Assembly: GCA_033977485.1 (NCBI GenBank) | Contig: CM066994.1 | Coordinates: 83,824,871 to 83,888,870, forward strand | Length of the DNA stretch: 64,000 nt | Direction: 5' to 3' | Origin: Hydrangea macrophylla | Lineage: Eukaryota > Streptophyta > Magnoliopsida > Cornales > Hydrangeaceae | Shown here: positions 35,170-46,469 of the stretch, piece by piece | Position numbering within the stretch: position 1 is the first letter of the stretch | Layout of the letters: every line of letters starts with the position of its first letter | Program-made: the position numbers and the translations under genes | Notes under the pieces: model-generated | What the model was told of the DNA's origin: nothing | What the model saw: the letters and a program-made list of their open reading frames with translations, nothing else | Databases searched by the model: none

Positions 35170-36911
35170 TGTTTTTCAATGGAGCATCACGGTCTGATGG
35201 AGCGGGGGCAGGCGTAGTCTTAGTTTCACCACAAAGGCAAATTTTTACATACGCTTTTACACTCGGTGAAAGGTGCTCTAACAACGTTGCCGAGTATCAA
35301 GCTTTAATCATTGGCCTAGAAATGGCAGTACAAATAAAAATTCTTGACTTAGAGATTTATGGTAATTCAAAGTTAGTTGTCAACCAGCTTCTCAAAGACT
35401 ACCAAGTTAGAAAAGATGACTTGGTGCCATACTTTCGATATGCTTCCCATCTTTTGGAAACGTTTGATAGTGTCGTGTTGGAACATGTTCCTAGAAAAGA
35501 TAATCGACTGGTAGATGCCTTGGCAAACTTGGCTACAACGCTAGCATTATTGGAAGATGAAAAGATTGACATCCCTGTGTGCCAACGGTGGGTGTTACCC
35601 CACTTGCTCGATTGCACGTTAGAGGAGGTCAACCTAATCTCAGTTTTAGCCATTGAAGCAGACGATTGGCGGAGACCTCTCATCGACTACTTGGAGCATG
35701 GAAAACTTCCAGAGGACTTACGTCACAAGGCTGAGATAAAGCGGCGAGCTCCACAGTTCATATACTACAAATATAGCTTGTTTCGACGCTCTTTTGAAGG
35801 ACTATTTCTACGCTGCCTTGGAGAAGTTGAAGCAACTCAAGCTATGGAGGAAGCGCACTCTGGAATATGTGGGGCCCATCAGTCTGGACCAAATCTTCAC
35901 TTTCGTGTGAAAAGAATGGGTTATTATTGGCCTACCATGGTAAAAGATTGCATGGAATATGCGAAAAGATGTCAAGCTTGTCAGTTTTATGCAAACTTTA
36001 TCCATCAACCTCTAGAACCGTTACACCCTATTGTATCTTCGTGGCCATTTGAAGCATGGGGACTTGATGTAGTTGGACCTTTAACAAAATCATTTAGAGG
36101 TCACTTGTACATTTTGGCTGCAATCGACTATTTCTCAAAATGGGCTGAAGCTGTCCCGCTCAAAGAAGTGAAAAAGGAAACTGTCGTTGATTTCATCAAG
36201 ACTAACATCATCTTTCGGTACGGTGTTCCCAGATACATCATTACCGACAATGGAAAACCTTTCTACAATTCTCTCATGGATAAGTTATGCGAGAAGTTCA
36301 GTTTCAAACAACGGAACTCCTCTATGTACAACGCTCCAGCCAATGGTCTTGTAGAGGCGTTCAACAAAACCCTGTGTAACTTGCTTAAAAAAGTGGTAGC
36401 CAAGTCAAAGAAAGATTGGCACGAGAGGATTGGCGAGGCATTATGGGCCTATCGCACGACTCAGAGAACATCTACACAAGCCACTCCATATGCACTCGTT
36501 TATGGTGTTGAGGCCGTTTTTCCACTAGAGCAACAGATCCCATCGTTGAGAATTGCATTACAAGAGGGCCTAACAAATGAAGAAAATGTACGTTTGCGTC
36601 TCGAAGAACTAGAAGCGTTGGATGAAAAGAGACTCGAAGCGCAACAAAGAATGGAATGCTATCAAGCACGACTCTCCAAAGCTTTTAACAAGAGAGTACG
36701 ACATCGGTCCTTTCAAGTTGGAGACTTAGTATTAGCAGTTAGAAGACCCATTATACTTAGTCATCGCACTAGCAACAAGTTTACGTCAAAGTGGGACGGT
36801 CCTTATGTCGTGCGTGAAGTCTACACCAGCGGTGCCTACAAGATTGTTGACGAAGATGGATTACGTGTAGGTCCAATCAATGGGAAGTTCCTAAGAAGAT
36901 ACTATCCATAA
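35103..36911 (+). CDS. pol: Element D second RNase H-like domain and integrase (intact 602-codon frame)
   Basis: The longest intact pol part. Residues 20-150: RNase H fold with NNVAEYQALIIGLE and GNSKLVVNQ. The expected first Asp reads Asn (FFNGAS), so this domain is probably inactive. Residues 250-310: zinc finger (HSGICGAH ... CQAC). Core: Asp at about 342 (AIDYFSKW), Asp at about 382 (ITDNGKPF) and Glu at about 417 (VEAFNKT), the D-D-E set. C-terminal region: HRSFQVGDLVL and KWDGPYVVREV. The stop at 36909-36911 is the end of gag-pol. Integrase itself looks complete, but upstream frames are broken, so it is not made as part of a polyprotein. Confidence 0.93.
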   Translation: MGISEDFPDEDVLFIDILPPWMMFFNGASRSDGAGAGVVLVSPQRQIFTYAFTLGERCSNNVAEYQALIIGLEMAVQIKILDLEIYGNSKLVVNQLLKDYQVRKDDLVPYFRYASHLLETFDSVVLEHVPRKDNRLVDALANLATTLALLEDEKIDIPVCQRWVLPHLLDCTLEEVNLISVLAIEADDWRRPLIDYLEHGKLPEDLRHKAEIKRRAPQFIYYKYSLFRRSFEGLFLRCLGEVEATQAMEEAHSGICGAHQSGPNLHFRVKRMGYYWPTMVKDCMEYAKRCQACQFYANFIHQPLEPLHPIVSSWPFEAWGLDVVGPLTKSFRGHLYILAAIDYFSKWAEAVPLKEVKKETVVDFIKTNIIFRYGVPRYIITDNGKPFYNSLMDKLCEKFSFKQRNSSMYNAPANGLVEAFNKTLCNLLKKVVAKSKKDWHERIGEALWAYRTTQRTSTQATPYALVYGVEAVFPLEQQIPSLRIALQEGLTNEENVRLRLEELEALDEKRLEAQQRMECYQARLSKAFNKRVRHRSFQVGDLVLAVRRPIILSHRTSNKFTSKWDGPYVVREVYTSGAYKIVDEDGLRVGPINGKFLRRYYP

Positions 36912-37337
36912 AAGCACATCGCACTCCTGGACCGCACGAGTATAAACTGTGTACGGCACATAAAAAAAATAAAAAAAAATTCAGTCTTTTGAGAAATAAA
37001 TGCTTTGAACTACGTAATGACTTGATCCCTTTCTTAGGGTACGTAGGCAACTTGAAATTCAAGTTCAGTCAACATTAATGAATAGGCACATGAAAATCAC
37101 TATTGATAGAATACGTGGTTAATTTGATGAGATGCAATAACAATCATGACAGGGTATGCAATATTGTTGCCTCATGAAGAGGCAAACTGTAAATGAACAA
37201 TATGAATGAGCATATCAGAAAGGAAAAGGCATGTCATTTATTATTGGAAGAAAGTTAGTAATAATGTCATCTGAATAAATTACTAAGCTGCTAAAGCTAA
37301 AAAAAAAAAAAGTGACATGGAGAGGTCTCTATATATA
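36912..37337. other. Spacer between gag-pol and the antisense PMD gene of element D
   Basis: Non-coding, A-rich (36960-36980) with an A12 run near 37298. The two genes converge here with 3' ends about 430 bp apart. Confidence 0.7.
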
Positions 37338-37812
37338 TTAATCCATCCAACATGAAGAATCAAGTGACGACTGAAGACTCTCAACCTGTCTGCGCAAATT
37401 CTGTAGCATGTCTGCATCTTCAGTTGTTACCGTTGGAATCAAAGTTACATCATGTAGAACTTTTTCCGCTGCTTCTACCTGGTGCTTAGCTGTTTCAACT
37501 GCGACATTCTTAGCCTTCAAGTCTCCTTCCATATTCGATTCTTCCTGCAACAGAGAACGTAATGTCGCCTCAAGGGTGATTCTTTTCTTCTTGACATCAG
37601 CTAAAGCGGAAACGAAATCACTTTGATCCTGCTTTGCTGTCATGAGGTTGGACTTGACAAATTCAAGGTCCTTTGTTGCCTTAACCCTTTTGGTTGCTAT
37701 GTCATGCGCTGATACACACCCAGTGAGCTGCTTTTTAAATTCTAGGTACGCATTTACACTGCCCACATATGAATCTACAATGGTCTTTAAGGGGTATGGG
37801 TCACCATTAAGA
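37338..37812 (-). CDS. Antisense PMD gene of element D, C-terminal segment (coiled coil)
   Basis: The last part of the minus-strand PMD gene, ending with a stop at 37338-37340. It is rich in Lys, Glu, Ala, Leu and Val with heptad-like spacing (DLEFVKSNLMTAKQDQSDF, EGDLKAKNVAVETAK), probably a coiled coil. Its frame joins the segment at 40295-40694 exactly when the solo LTR at 37813-40294 and one TAAGA copy are removed. The apparent Met at 37820 lies inside the solo LTR and is not a real start. Confidence 0.8.
37808..37812. repeat. Target-site duplication TAAGA, left copy
   Basis: Identical to 40295-40299 on the other side of the solo LTR. Confidence 0.85.
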
Positions 37813-38823
37813 TGTAACACCCTGTATTTTCTTTTCCATTAATAAATGAATATTTCCATTTTATTCCTATTTATAATATTTTGTTTGGGGTCAAACTGTA
37901 ATTTCCATAAATACAGAAACATGTTTTCTATGGTTTCAAAATCAATATCTATATTTTTGTATAAACCGGGAATTTATTTCCTACGCTAATATGATTTCTG
38001 TATTTTTTTATATCAACCGTAAAATACCAGTTTTATGTGTTAAATCTGCGTCTATACCGTGACTTGGGTGTGGGAGCACGTGAGCTCAACCACACCGTGC
38101 GTTTCTTATGGCTTTGCTTGGAGCCTACACATATCAGTGTATATATGTGTGTATCTCTCTCAAATTCTCACAGTCTCTCTTTCTCTCCCTCACAAACTCT
38201 CTCTAATTCTCTCTCAATTTTCTCTACCTCTCAAGATCATCACACAACACACACACTCAGATTATATACTCCTACACACATACATAGTTATATATATATC
38301 AATATCAAGAAACGGAGGAAGAAATTATTGGACGACGGATATTACGGCGGAATTATCGTTCTCAAATTCTCAGTATTAAACACCACAGTGCGTATTATAA
38401 ACTCACTCACAATGTTTATATATGTATATTTCAGTTCATATATGTGTATATATATGTGTATATATATAGATACACCAAGGGAGCTTAAAAATGGAGTTTT
38501 GTAAAAGTGAACCAAAATGAAATCCGTGAATTGATTATGGAAGATCTTTGTCCCAATAGGCTACGGTTCAAATCCTACGCAATCATTCATCCGTATCGCG
38601 ACGAACGGTTGATTTAAAGTTTTGACACCCTTACTTTAATCGCAAATATCTAGAGATACAATCCGTATTAGTTAAAATTGATAGCGTATTTGTAATCTAC
38701 GCGGAAAACTGAAGAGAACCATATGTTACTTGTCTTGGTACGATCAGATTCTGAAAATGGGTAAAATGCAGTTTTGAAATTGAAAACAGGGGAAAAACGA
38801 GGAAGATGATGAAACTGCAAGAA

Positions 38824-38981
38824 CTCGCGCGCGCGACCCACTCGCGCGAGGCTCGCTCGCGCGGCCCGCTCGCGCGAAACATCCCCCCCTTCGCTCGCGC
38901 GGACCGCTCGCGCGATCCGTCTTTCCCCTTCGCTCGCGCGACATCACCTCTTCCTCGCTCGCGCGATCCGCTCGCGCGAGG
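38824..38981 (+). repeat. CTCGCGCG repeat block
   Basis: About a dozen copies of ctcgcgcg(a/g) in 158 bp, extremely CpG-rich inside an AT-rich LTR. It gives spurious Arg/Ala ORFs on both strands. Confidence 0.9.
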
Positions 38982-39269
38982 TGGCAGTTTTGAGCAGTTT
39001 CTGTATTTTTGTATAAGGGACTGTTTGGAAAATGTTTTGGGAAATTTCAAGGAACTGTTTGGCAAATATACTATTTTAAAGGCTCACTGTTAGAAATTGG
39101 ACTTGTAAGAATGTTTAAGATCGATATTTATGTTGAAAAGATTATTCAGCTTGTGATTAATAATTGATGCTACAAACTGTGAACATTGACCTACCTATTA
39201 GGGTCGAGGTTGTGTCAACATGCATGTGTGGAATAAAGCGTGAAAAGAGTAAAGGGTGGCGATTTGGTG

Positions 39270-39690
39270 TGCGACCTCAATATCGATCGGATAGTATTCC
39301 TGGTATTGGAGGCGACAGTGTTGTGTACGACTTAGATATCGATCGGATAGTATTCCTGGTATCTAAGGCGCGCGTTTCGGATATTGATCGGATAGTATTC
39401 CTGATATCCGAAGCGATGGTGATAGTGTTGTGTACGACTTAGATATTGATCGGATAGTATTCCTGGTATCTAAGGCGCGCATTTCGGATATTGATCGGAT
39501 AGTATTCCTGATATCCGGAGCGATGGTCGGTTGTGATCTGCTTAGATATCGATTGGATAGTATTCCTGGTATCTGAGGCAGTAGTGTGGTGTGTGACTTC
39601 AATACCGATCGGATAGTATTCCTGGTATTGGAGGCGATAGTGTAGCGTGTGAATTGGATGACTGAGTAGTTATTACTCCTGGTATCTAAG
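39270..39690 (+). repeat. Tandem array with core gatcggatagtattcctg
   Basis: Seven near-identical copies of the 18-bp core, flanked alternately by gatatc and ggtatc(t)aaggcg sequence, spaced about 44-60 bp apart. Confidence 0.88.
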
Positions 39691-40294
39691 ATGATGTGTT
39701 GGTTGAATTGGGTTGTCTTAAAGGAAAGAATTGGCAAGATAAGATATTACAAATTCATGTACAATTGCGTATTTATTTCTTACTATATTCCCCCGTGATT
39801 TATGTTGAAAATGGAACCTTGAATGTATCGCTGTTAATGTTAATTTATACCTTTGTTCTATATGCTTATATATGTATATTGCGAGCACATGTTTATTTTA
39901 CTCACCAGCTTTCATAAGCTGACGGCGTCGATGCGTCCTGGACTCTATGTCCAGATTTTCCAGGTCAGGAGCAGCCAGAGTTCGTTGACTATGCTAGTTA
40001 GATGACCGGAGGTGTTCCAGAAGAGCTGTTTTATTTTCTTTATGTCTTTCCTTTCAGAGTTGTAATAAACCTTGTTAGAATTTGAATAAAGGCGTTTGTG
40101 CCTAAGACCTCGACCTATGTAATAGTTAGTAAGTTTTTAATTCTGGAGCTTATGTTTATTAGTATCCTTTCTTTTAGAAATGTTTGTTAAGTTATTTGTT
40201 GCAGGGACAATTGGTCATACTCACTTGTCACGACCTACAAGTCCATAAAGGAAATTAAATGCTTTCCTGTATTATGCTACGTCGGGGCGTGACA

Positions 40295-40694
40295 TAAGAC
40301 TACTAATGCTCTTGTATACGGAGGAAGTAACTTCATGCACCTTAGAGACACGATTAAGTGAGGCCTCCTTAAGTAATTTTAGCAAGTCAACTCCTAACCC
40401 TTCAATCGCCCTCTTAACAAAAGACGAAGCGATATTGCTAGGTTGATACGTAGAACATGAACGTGCAGGAACGACATTAGGCTGTGACACAATGGTATGA
40501 CCTCCAAGGTATGTATCTACCTTCGTAGCTTGGGAGGTAATATCTGGTGTGTTCTCAAGCGTCTTGGTTCCTGAATCATCGTGCAATGGCCCAACTACCG
40601 AGTTTTCGCTATAGCTGAAAGCATCAGCCTCCAAAGTCTTTTCATCGTCGTCCTTTTCATTGTCTTCCCCGACAACCAGTTCACATTCTCCTAA
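40295..40694 (-). CDS. Antisense PMD gene of element D, exon after the last intron
   Basis: Begins LGECELVVGEDNEKDDDE, just after the intron acceptor at 40695, and stays open to the solo LTR boundary. It is acidic then Ser/Val-rich (AIEGLGVDLLKLLKEA). No domain was recognised. It continues at 37812 once the solo LTR is removed. Confidence 0.78.
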
Positions 40695-40767
40695 CTGGAA
40701 AAAAGTGTGGGATAAGAAATCAAGTACAAACGTTGTGAAAAAAAAAGGGGGAGTTAAGGGACATTAC
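40695..40767 (-). other. Intron in the antisense PMD gene
   Basis: Minus strand: donor CAG|GTAATG, acceptor TTTTTTCCAG|TTAGG, 73 bp, phase 0. Without splicing the frame ends within the intron (HNVCT then stop). With splicing it runs into a further open exon. Confidence 0.78.
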
Positions 40768-41969
40768 CTGTTCATGTGTCCCTATGATTGCACACGACGA
40801 GATGGGAACTCCATCAAACAAGGTTTCAAGGTTAGTATCGCGAAGGACAATCCTTGGAAGCACCGAAGATTTATTCTTTTTATGAGCAAACTGCTCGTAA
40901 GGATCCTCATCATGCTTTTGAGAGTCCCCTACTTGCTCTCTCTCCACAATGCTAAGATGACGGTCTGGGTGAGATCTTTTCATGCTTGGTGTGCCTTCAG
41001 AAATCTGGCGAACTAATGAAGTACGTGGAACGTGTGGTTTACTTATGTTTTTAGAAGCTCTAGTACCACCATCACTGTCATTACCGTCATCTTCCAAATC
41101 TAGCAACTCTTCCGAATCAGAGCTTTCTTGGGATTTATGCTCCTTTCGCTTGGATTTAGACGACCTTGTACTCTCAATAAAAATCTCCAACCCATTACTT
41201 AAGTAGTCACCATGCCTGGTTGACCACCATTCTTGGTAAGTTTGAGTAGTGTGGATATTTTGGTCATCACAACGTGCAGGTAAAAGTACGTTGGCAAAGG
41301 TACCCTTTGCGAGGCATATACGCCAATATTCAAGAGCTTGCCTCCAGGTAGCAGAACGAACATCATCTTTTAAGTCACCTGGTATGTCTTGACAAAACCC
41401 AAATTGTCTGCTAAATCGATTGGGACTATAAGGTTCAACTATGATAGAGCTTTCTTGACGCAATATCAAGTAGCTCGAACGAAGGCTAAGGAAATAGCTT
41501 TGTTGTGGAAGACACAGATTTCCATCATCAATAAATGTCTCACTGCTGTTGTTGAGCATCATTTCGCACCATTTTGCTTGGCTACCATTGTGGATAAGTT
41601 CTCGAGCCTCACGTTCATCAAAATATTTTGCGCCTCCTGCACCTGAGTATCTGGACATTTTGGGTCCTTGCACAGCCCCTTCCGTCTCGTGAAGAATTAA
41701 GTAGTGTGTATCGAAATAAAAAGCTAGCCATCTGTACACATAATGAAAGGGCAAATGCGAATGTGACCGCCCGGGGTCTGAAGATTTAGATAATCTATTC
41801 AACCCATCATAGATACTAGCTAACAGGGGCACATCAAGACTGTACGTACGACCTCCGGCCAAGAAGCTTGCAACTTTGGAAGTTCCCGGACGAATGATGT
41901 TTCCTTTGTTAGTTGGGAGGACGAACACGCACAACCAACAAGAAAGAAATGCAGCTAAGTATGTCTTAT
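40768..41969 (-). CDS. Antisense PMD gene of element D, central exon
   Basis: About 400 codons. The first part, LAAFLSCWLCVFVLPTNKG, IRPGTSKVASFLAGGRTYSL and VPLLASIYDGL, is the second half of the plant mobile domain (PMD, 'aminotransferase-like, plant mobile domain'). A basic/acidic region follows (KSKRKEHKSQESSDSEELLDLEDDG), perhaps with a nuclear localisation signal. It joins 50814-51722 in frame across the element G insertion. PMD proteins occur both as host proteins and in transposable elements. The role of the transposon forms is not established to my knowledge. Confidence 0.85.
41109..41969. repeat. Left copy of an 861-bp duplicated block
   Basis: Part of the PMD gene, repeated at 48328-49188 with the same length and about a dozen substitutions by eye. 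Both copies end in CTTAT followed by an LTR of element G. Confidence 0.92.
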
Positions 41970-43595
41970 TGATTCAAGATGAAATGTGCATATTTATAGT
42001 GTATTACGTGGTATTTTATGCATACATTTATTCCCAAAGTCCCTAGATTTAGGTATATTCTAATAAAAATGTTCTTTGTATTTTTTTAATGCTTAAACAT
42101 ATGTTTTTGTATTGTTTTATAGGTATTAGGATGTAAATCAATGAAGTGGAGCTAAAGAAAAGTGATTCTGGTGAAGAGAACAACAGAAGTAGCTGAGAAA
42201 ATGCCATTTTTGACAATGAAGACTTCAGATTTGGAATATGTTTCTAGAAATACAAAATGTATATCTTTGAGTTACGGTCACGTGGCCGCAAACGGGAGGT
42301 CAATCTAAGGTTGGAGTGAAAAGTTATGGCCATTCTCCCATCAGTGCGCAGAGCTATCAAAATCAGAGAAGTTCAAGCGATTGAGGAGAGTTCAATCGAT
42401 CCAACCTTCGATCGATCGAACTAAGCTCGATCGATCGAACTTCATATTCACCCAAAAGTTGCGTAAACTCTGTGGGAACCCTATATATAAGTCGTTTTGA
42501 CGCCAGACGAAGGGAGGACGCTCCAGAACGCAGAAAACAGCAGTTTTGGGTAGTTTTAGGGTTAGATTAGGAGTAGATTATGTTAGATTCATGTTCTTAT
42601 TCATCTTTTCCATTGTTATATTGAAGATTCAAGTTGGTTTCATGTTATTTACAAGTTATAATCAGATTATATTCAGGTTTTTCCTTTCCTTTATCTTTAT
42701 TTCATTGTTTATTAGTTTATATGTTATGATTGCCTTGTTTTACTATTTCTGTATTAGTTTTATTATGTTTCCGTAGTTTAGACGTTGGGAATTTGTGACG
42801 AAATATTGATTCTTAACCTCTGCCATGCAATCTTTAGAAACCTTGGGCTCGATCGATCGAAGGTAGTTCGATCGATCGAACCAGAGCCATAGTCAAGCGA
42901 TCGAAGGCACTTCGATCGATTGAAGGATGATGATGTCCGATCGATCGAGAGCGCTTCGATCGATCGAACTTGCTAATTCCTGAGATGATTCTTTTAAGTA
43001 TTCCATGACTTTCTGTTTTAGAAATCTGTCATCAAATTGTCCCAATAAGCTCAGTTTGTCACAACAGTTTTTAGAACTTAAAGCCTTAAGACTATTTTCT
43101 TCAATGACTTTTGAAAACCACTTTGAGTGCTAACACCATTTAGAGTGCAAGTAATAACCATTGTTTTAAACTGTCTTCCAAGTATTTAAAATCAACTGTG
43201 ATGATGTAGTCCCGGTCATGAAAGGGCTATTGATTCTATATCTTTAGAAAAATACGGAATACTGAAGAGGAATGAACTCCATAGAACATTAATGAGTATG
43301 CATGGTAGACGGTTAGGATTAATGTGGATTCTCGTATTTCCAACACCTTTAGTTTATATGTTTAATTGGTTATGTTTCTTTATACTTTAGCTTAATATTT
43401 AGTTTAATTTAATTGATTAGGATTTATTAGAACCTCCACCCGTATATTAATATTTTCTTTTTCTCTAGGTTATAACTTAGTAGACATTCTTCATATTCCT
43501 TCCCTGTGGGATCGACCTGGACTTATCCAGTATTACTTGCACGATCACCTGCACTTGGGTGTTGCACAAGAGCGCACAACTTTTTAGTCGTGTCA
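41970..43595 (+). repeat. LTR 1 of element G
   Basis: 1626 bp, TGATTCAAGATG...GTCGTGTCA. It contains clusters of the palindrome TTCGATCGATCGAA (42396-42440, 42846-42972). It matches 49189-50813 almost throughout. Confidence 0.93.
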
Positions 43596-43601
43596 AGTTT
43601 T

Positions 43602-43619
43602 TGGCGCCGTTGCTGGGGA
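43602..43619 (+). promoter_or_regulatory. Primer-binding site of element G, tRNA-Asp type
   Basis: TGGCGCCGTTGCTGGGGA, 6 bases after LTR 1. It complements the 3' end of plant tRNA-Asp (…CCCCGGCAACGGCGCCA as I recall it) with one mismatch. Such a site is typical of Athila elements. Confidence 0.85.
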
Positions 43620-43753
43620 AGGAAACTAGGTTAGGATTTTACTAAGTTATCTCCAATTTTCTTACTTAGTACAAAAAATAAAAACTTTTGGACTTTTTCT
43701 CTCACAAGATAAAAAAATAAAAATTTATTGTTTAAATTTTTTTTTGGATAAAC

Positions 43754-44935
43754 ATGTCTTATCCATATTGCCCTCCATACAACACAAGCACCAATAATAG
43801 GTACACACTTGAAAATCAAAATAGTTATCCCCCAAGTTGGCGCTTACCCACTTATGACGCGCATTATCAACCCGAGTGCTACCAACCAGCACAATGTGAA
43901 AATGATAGTTGTAGTCCCTCATATTATCAAACGTATCAAGAACCTCCACATGGAGAGTTCTATCAACCGCAATGGGGCTATAACCAAAATAATAATATAG
44001 GATATAGTAATAGTTCCCACGATTACCAAACGTACCAAGACTTTCCCTTTGGCGAGTCTTGTCCACAAACTCAATAGGAAGGGGATTATTATCAACAACA
44101 ATGGGACGAAACTTCATATAGTAATAATGAGGAGAATAACCAAGTTGAGGATAATGGTATGATTAAATTGCTGCTTAGTGAAATGAAAAGGCTAGATAGT
44201 GTACTTGATAAATTAGAAACTAGATATCAACAAGCATATGCTAGCAACCCTTTAGAAGACTATACCAGTCCTTCAACACTACAACCTAAATTTCAAGACA
44301 TTAACAATGGAATGGATTTGGAGGACAATGACGGGTTTATACCGAATGAGGTTAACAATTCACTCGAGAAAGTGACAACCCAACAAGAACTCCAAAATCA
44401 AACCATTGAGCATGAAGTTGTAGAACCATCTTCTCTTCAATATACACCCCCAGACATCAACTCCTTCACTACCTTGATAAAATTGCACAATCTCTTTGTC
44501 CAAAGCACCTCAATAGATGACATATATAGTGAGGAGAGTTACAAGGATGAGAATGAGGATTTAAAAGATGATGAGAGTTTAGGTGATTGCACGCAATTAG
44601 GAAAGGATGAGTCCCCTATTGACTCTACCCCTACCTTTGATAGTGAACCTAGGGAGGACGTTATTGAAATTTCTAAATTCGATTTAAATTCATCTGATAT
44701 TCATGATCCCTAACCTCTTTCAGCCGAAGAGGTGGTGTCACCAAGTTGCTCATCACCTATCCACGCTATCAATCAAAACTCTCATCCCGAGCTTGAAAGT
44801 CATGTGTACCCCACTCTTAAACAAAAAGAATGTGTTGTAGAAGAGGATGATAAGTATTCTAGCACATGTAATTCACCAAATTTTAAATTTCAAAATTCTA
44901 TGAGAGAGGACTTGGAAAATTTTTAGGCCCACGTT
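43754..44935 (+). pseudogene. Element G ORF, N-terminal and acidic parts (unknown protein)
   Basis: One frame from MSYPYCPPY at 43754, broken by TAG 44075-44077, TAA at about 44711 and TAG at about 44924. The first 110 codons are Tyr/Gln/Pro-rich (repeated YQ, PQW, YNQ), like a low-complexity gag-type head. A coiled-coil-like stretch (LLLSEMKRLDSVLDKLETRYQ cut short here) and a long Asp/Glu/Ser-rich part follow. I do not recognise a family. Its place directly after the primer site suggests a structural protein of the non-autonomous element. Confidence 0.65.
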
Positions 44936-44981
44936 AGATGATCTTAAACTTCAACAAGAAGCTAGCAATCTGCTAGACTGC

Positions 44982-45458
44982 TTGACCTTCTTGAGTAAAA
45001 ATGATATTGAGGCCCAAATAAATAGTTTTATCCAAGTCCAGTCCAAATCAATGTGCATAGAACAGAAATTAAATTCCTATGATCATATTTCTATAGATTC
45101 TGTTCTAGGACAAGAGGAGGGTAATGAAACTTTATTAGAACATCACCTAGACCCTGCTCCTTTTATCGAACCGTGGCTACCTCCTTGTATTAACATAGAC
45201 GCTGTTATAGGAAATACCAACACCAAAAATCGTTTCTCGTGTATAATTCCTAAAAAGTGTGGTATACCTCTTATAATTGTCTCCAACAAATTTAGAGGCC
45301 ATAGGTTTTGCATCATCTCCTCTGACCTTGAGCCTGACATTAGTTGGGGGGAGTTGCATTTTTATGAGGATCCCTACATTCTTTTCACTATTAAATTATT
45401 TCATTGGGAAGATCCTCAAAAATTTCGGTTATTACTTTATGATAAAAATCTTGATTAA
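44982..45458 (+). pseudogene. Element G ORF, C-terminal part (unknown protein)
   Basis: 158 codons in the next frame (a shift between 44926 and 44982). It contains FIEPWLPPCINIDAVIG, a basic centre (KNRFSCIIPKKCG) and an aromatic end (FHWEDPQKFRLLLYDKN). No zinc knuckle, protease or RT motif. Probably the end of the same unknown protein. Confidence 0.6.
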
Positions 45459-46469
45459 TCGAATTTATTTACTGAGTAGTTGTATCATATTTTGTATTTT
45501 TCCTTGTTGCTACTAATGATTTTGCAGGTAACTTAACAAAGAAATAAAAGAAAATAAAAAAAATGGATATTAATGCCTCGAGGTAACATCCTTCCTTCCC
45601 TCGCTTTACTTTACATGTCCATGCGCTTAGTTTAGAACATTGGGGACAATGTTTAGTTTTAGTTGGGGGGAGTGAGCCATTGCATGCCTCATATCTTTTT
45701 GTAGTGCTTTAATGTCAATATACCTGCTTAGCAACATAACTCAGTAAATTAAAATTGTCAAAAAATTTTGAAATTTTTAATTTTATTTTTAAAGATAATA
45801 AAATGGTTCTTGTATTTCTCTCTTAGTTAATGTAATTAGTTATGATGCATTAGTGTTATTTTCTATATGTTATTAGTATGTGATACACGATGGTAGTTTG
45901 TTTACTATCTTAGTTATGGTATGTTTTATGCTTTTTAATCTTCAAACAACTTTAAGCACGTTGTGACAACCTTGTACATAACTTAAATGGATTAGGAAGC
46001 ATAGCTTAGATGTTTTGAGAGACTGTAGTGGAGACTAATAACCCAAGTGAGCTTTTGTGCCATTCTTTTATCTTGATGGTTTTATAAAATTACTCGTACT
46101 TTTTGAAAAGCGTTGTAATTCGTTGAAAGTCTCATTTTCCTTCTTTATTTTGACTGATTACTAGAAGAGAACGTTCAGGATTTACCAAATTTAGAGCTCT
46201 TGAATTTACTTAAATGAATAATCCTATGAACTTAGAATATGATTTAGGCCATCTTTTGAACATACACGCATAATAAAGCCTTGGCCTACCTCTATGATAT
46301 TCCATTATTTCACCTCTTGAGCTTATCATAATCGCCTTGTCTTCACAATCCTAAAGTCTATACTTAACTCCAAACTAGGAGTTCAAGCCTCAGTTCTTCA
46401 TTTAAGAGTGATTGGAATGTGTTATCTTGACAAGAAGTTTGGTAGTGTGAATAAGGAATGTTGACAAAG

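Larger units (their letters stand above)
37813..40294 (+). mobile_element. Solo LTR inserted in the antisense PMD gene
   Basis: 2482 bp, starts TGTAACACCCTG, ends CGGGGCGTGACA, flanked by perfect TAAGA copies, with no primer site or polypurine tract inside. This is an LTR left after recombination between the two LTRs of a full element. Inside are a CT-rich leader (38150-38240), a CGCGCG-rich block (38824-38981) and a tandem array (39270-39690). Confidence 0.93.

Noticed and set aside
37813..37820. Start codon at 37820 for a separate minus-strand coiled-coil gene
   Set aside because: The codon lies inside the solo LTR. The frame belongs to the PMD gene across the insertion.
38697..39093. Arg/Ala-rich ORFs on both strands
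   Set aside because: Produced by the CTCGCGCG repeat. No protein family features.
41389..41646. Plus-strand ORFs at 41389-41646 and 48608-48865
   Set aside because: Shadows of the minus-strand PMD gene and its duplicate.
42546..42776. Hydrophobic ORF (MFLFIFSIVILKIQ) in all three copies of the element G LTR
   Set aside because: AT-rich LTR sequence. It is shared only because the LTRs are copies, with no start context or domain.
43602..43619. Part of a tRNA gene
   Set aside because: Only the 3' complement of tRNA-Asp is present, directly after an LTR, so it is a primer-binding site.
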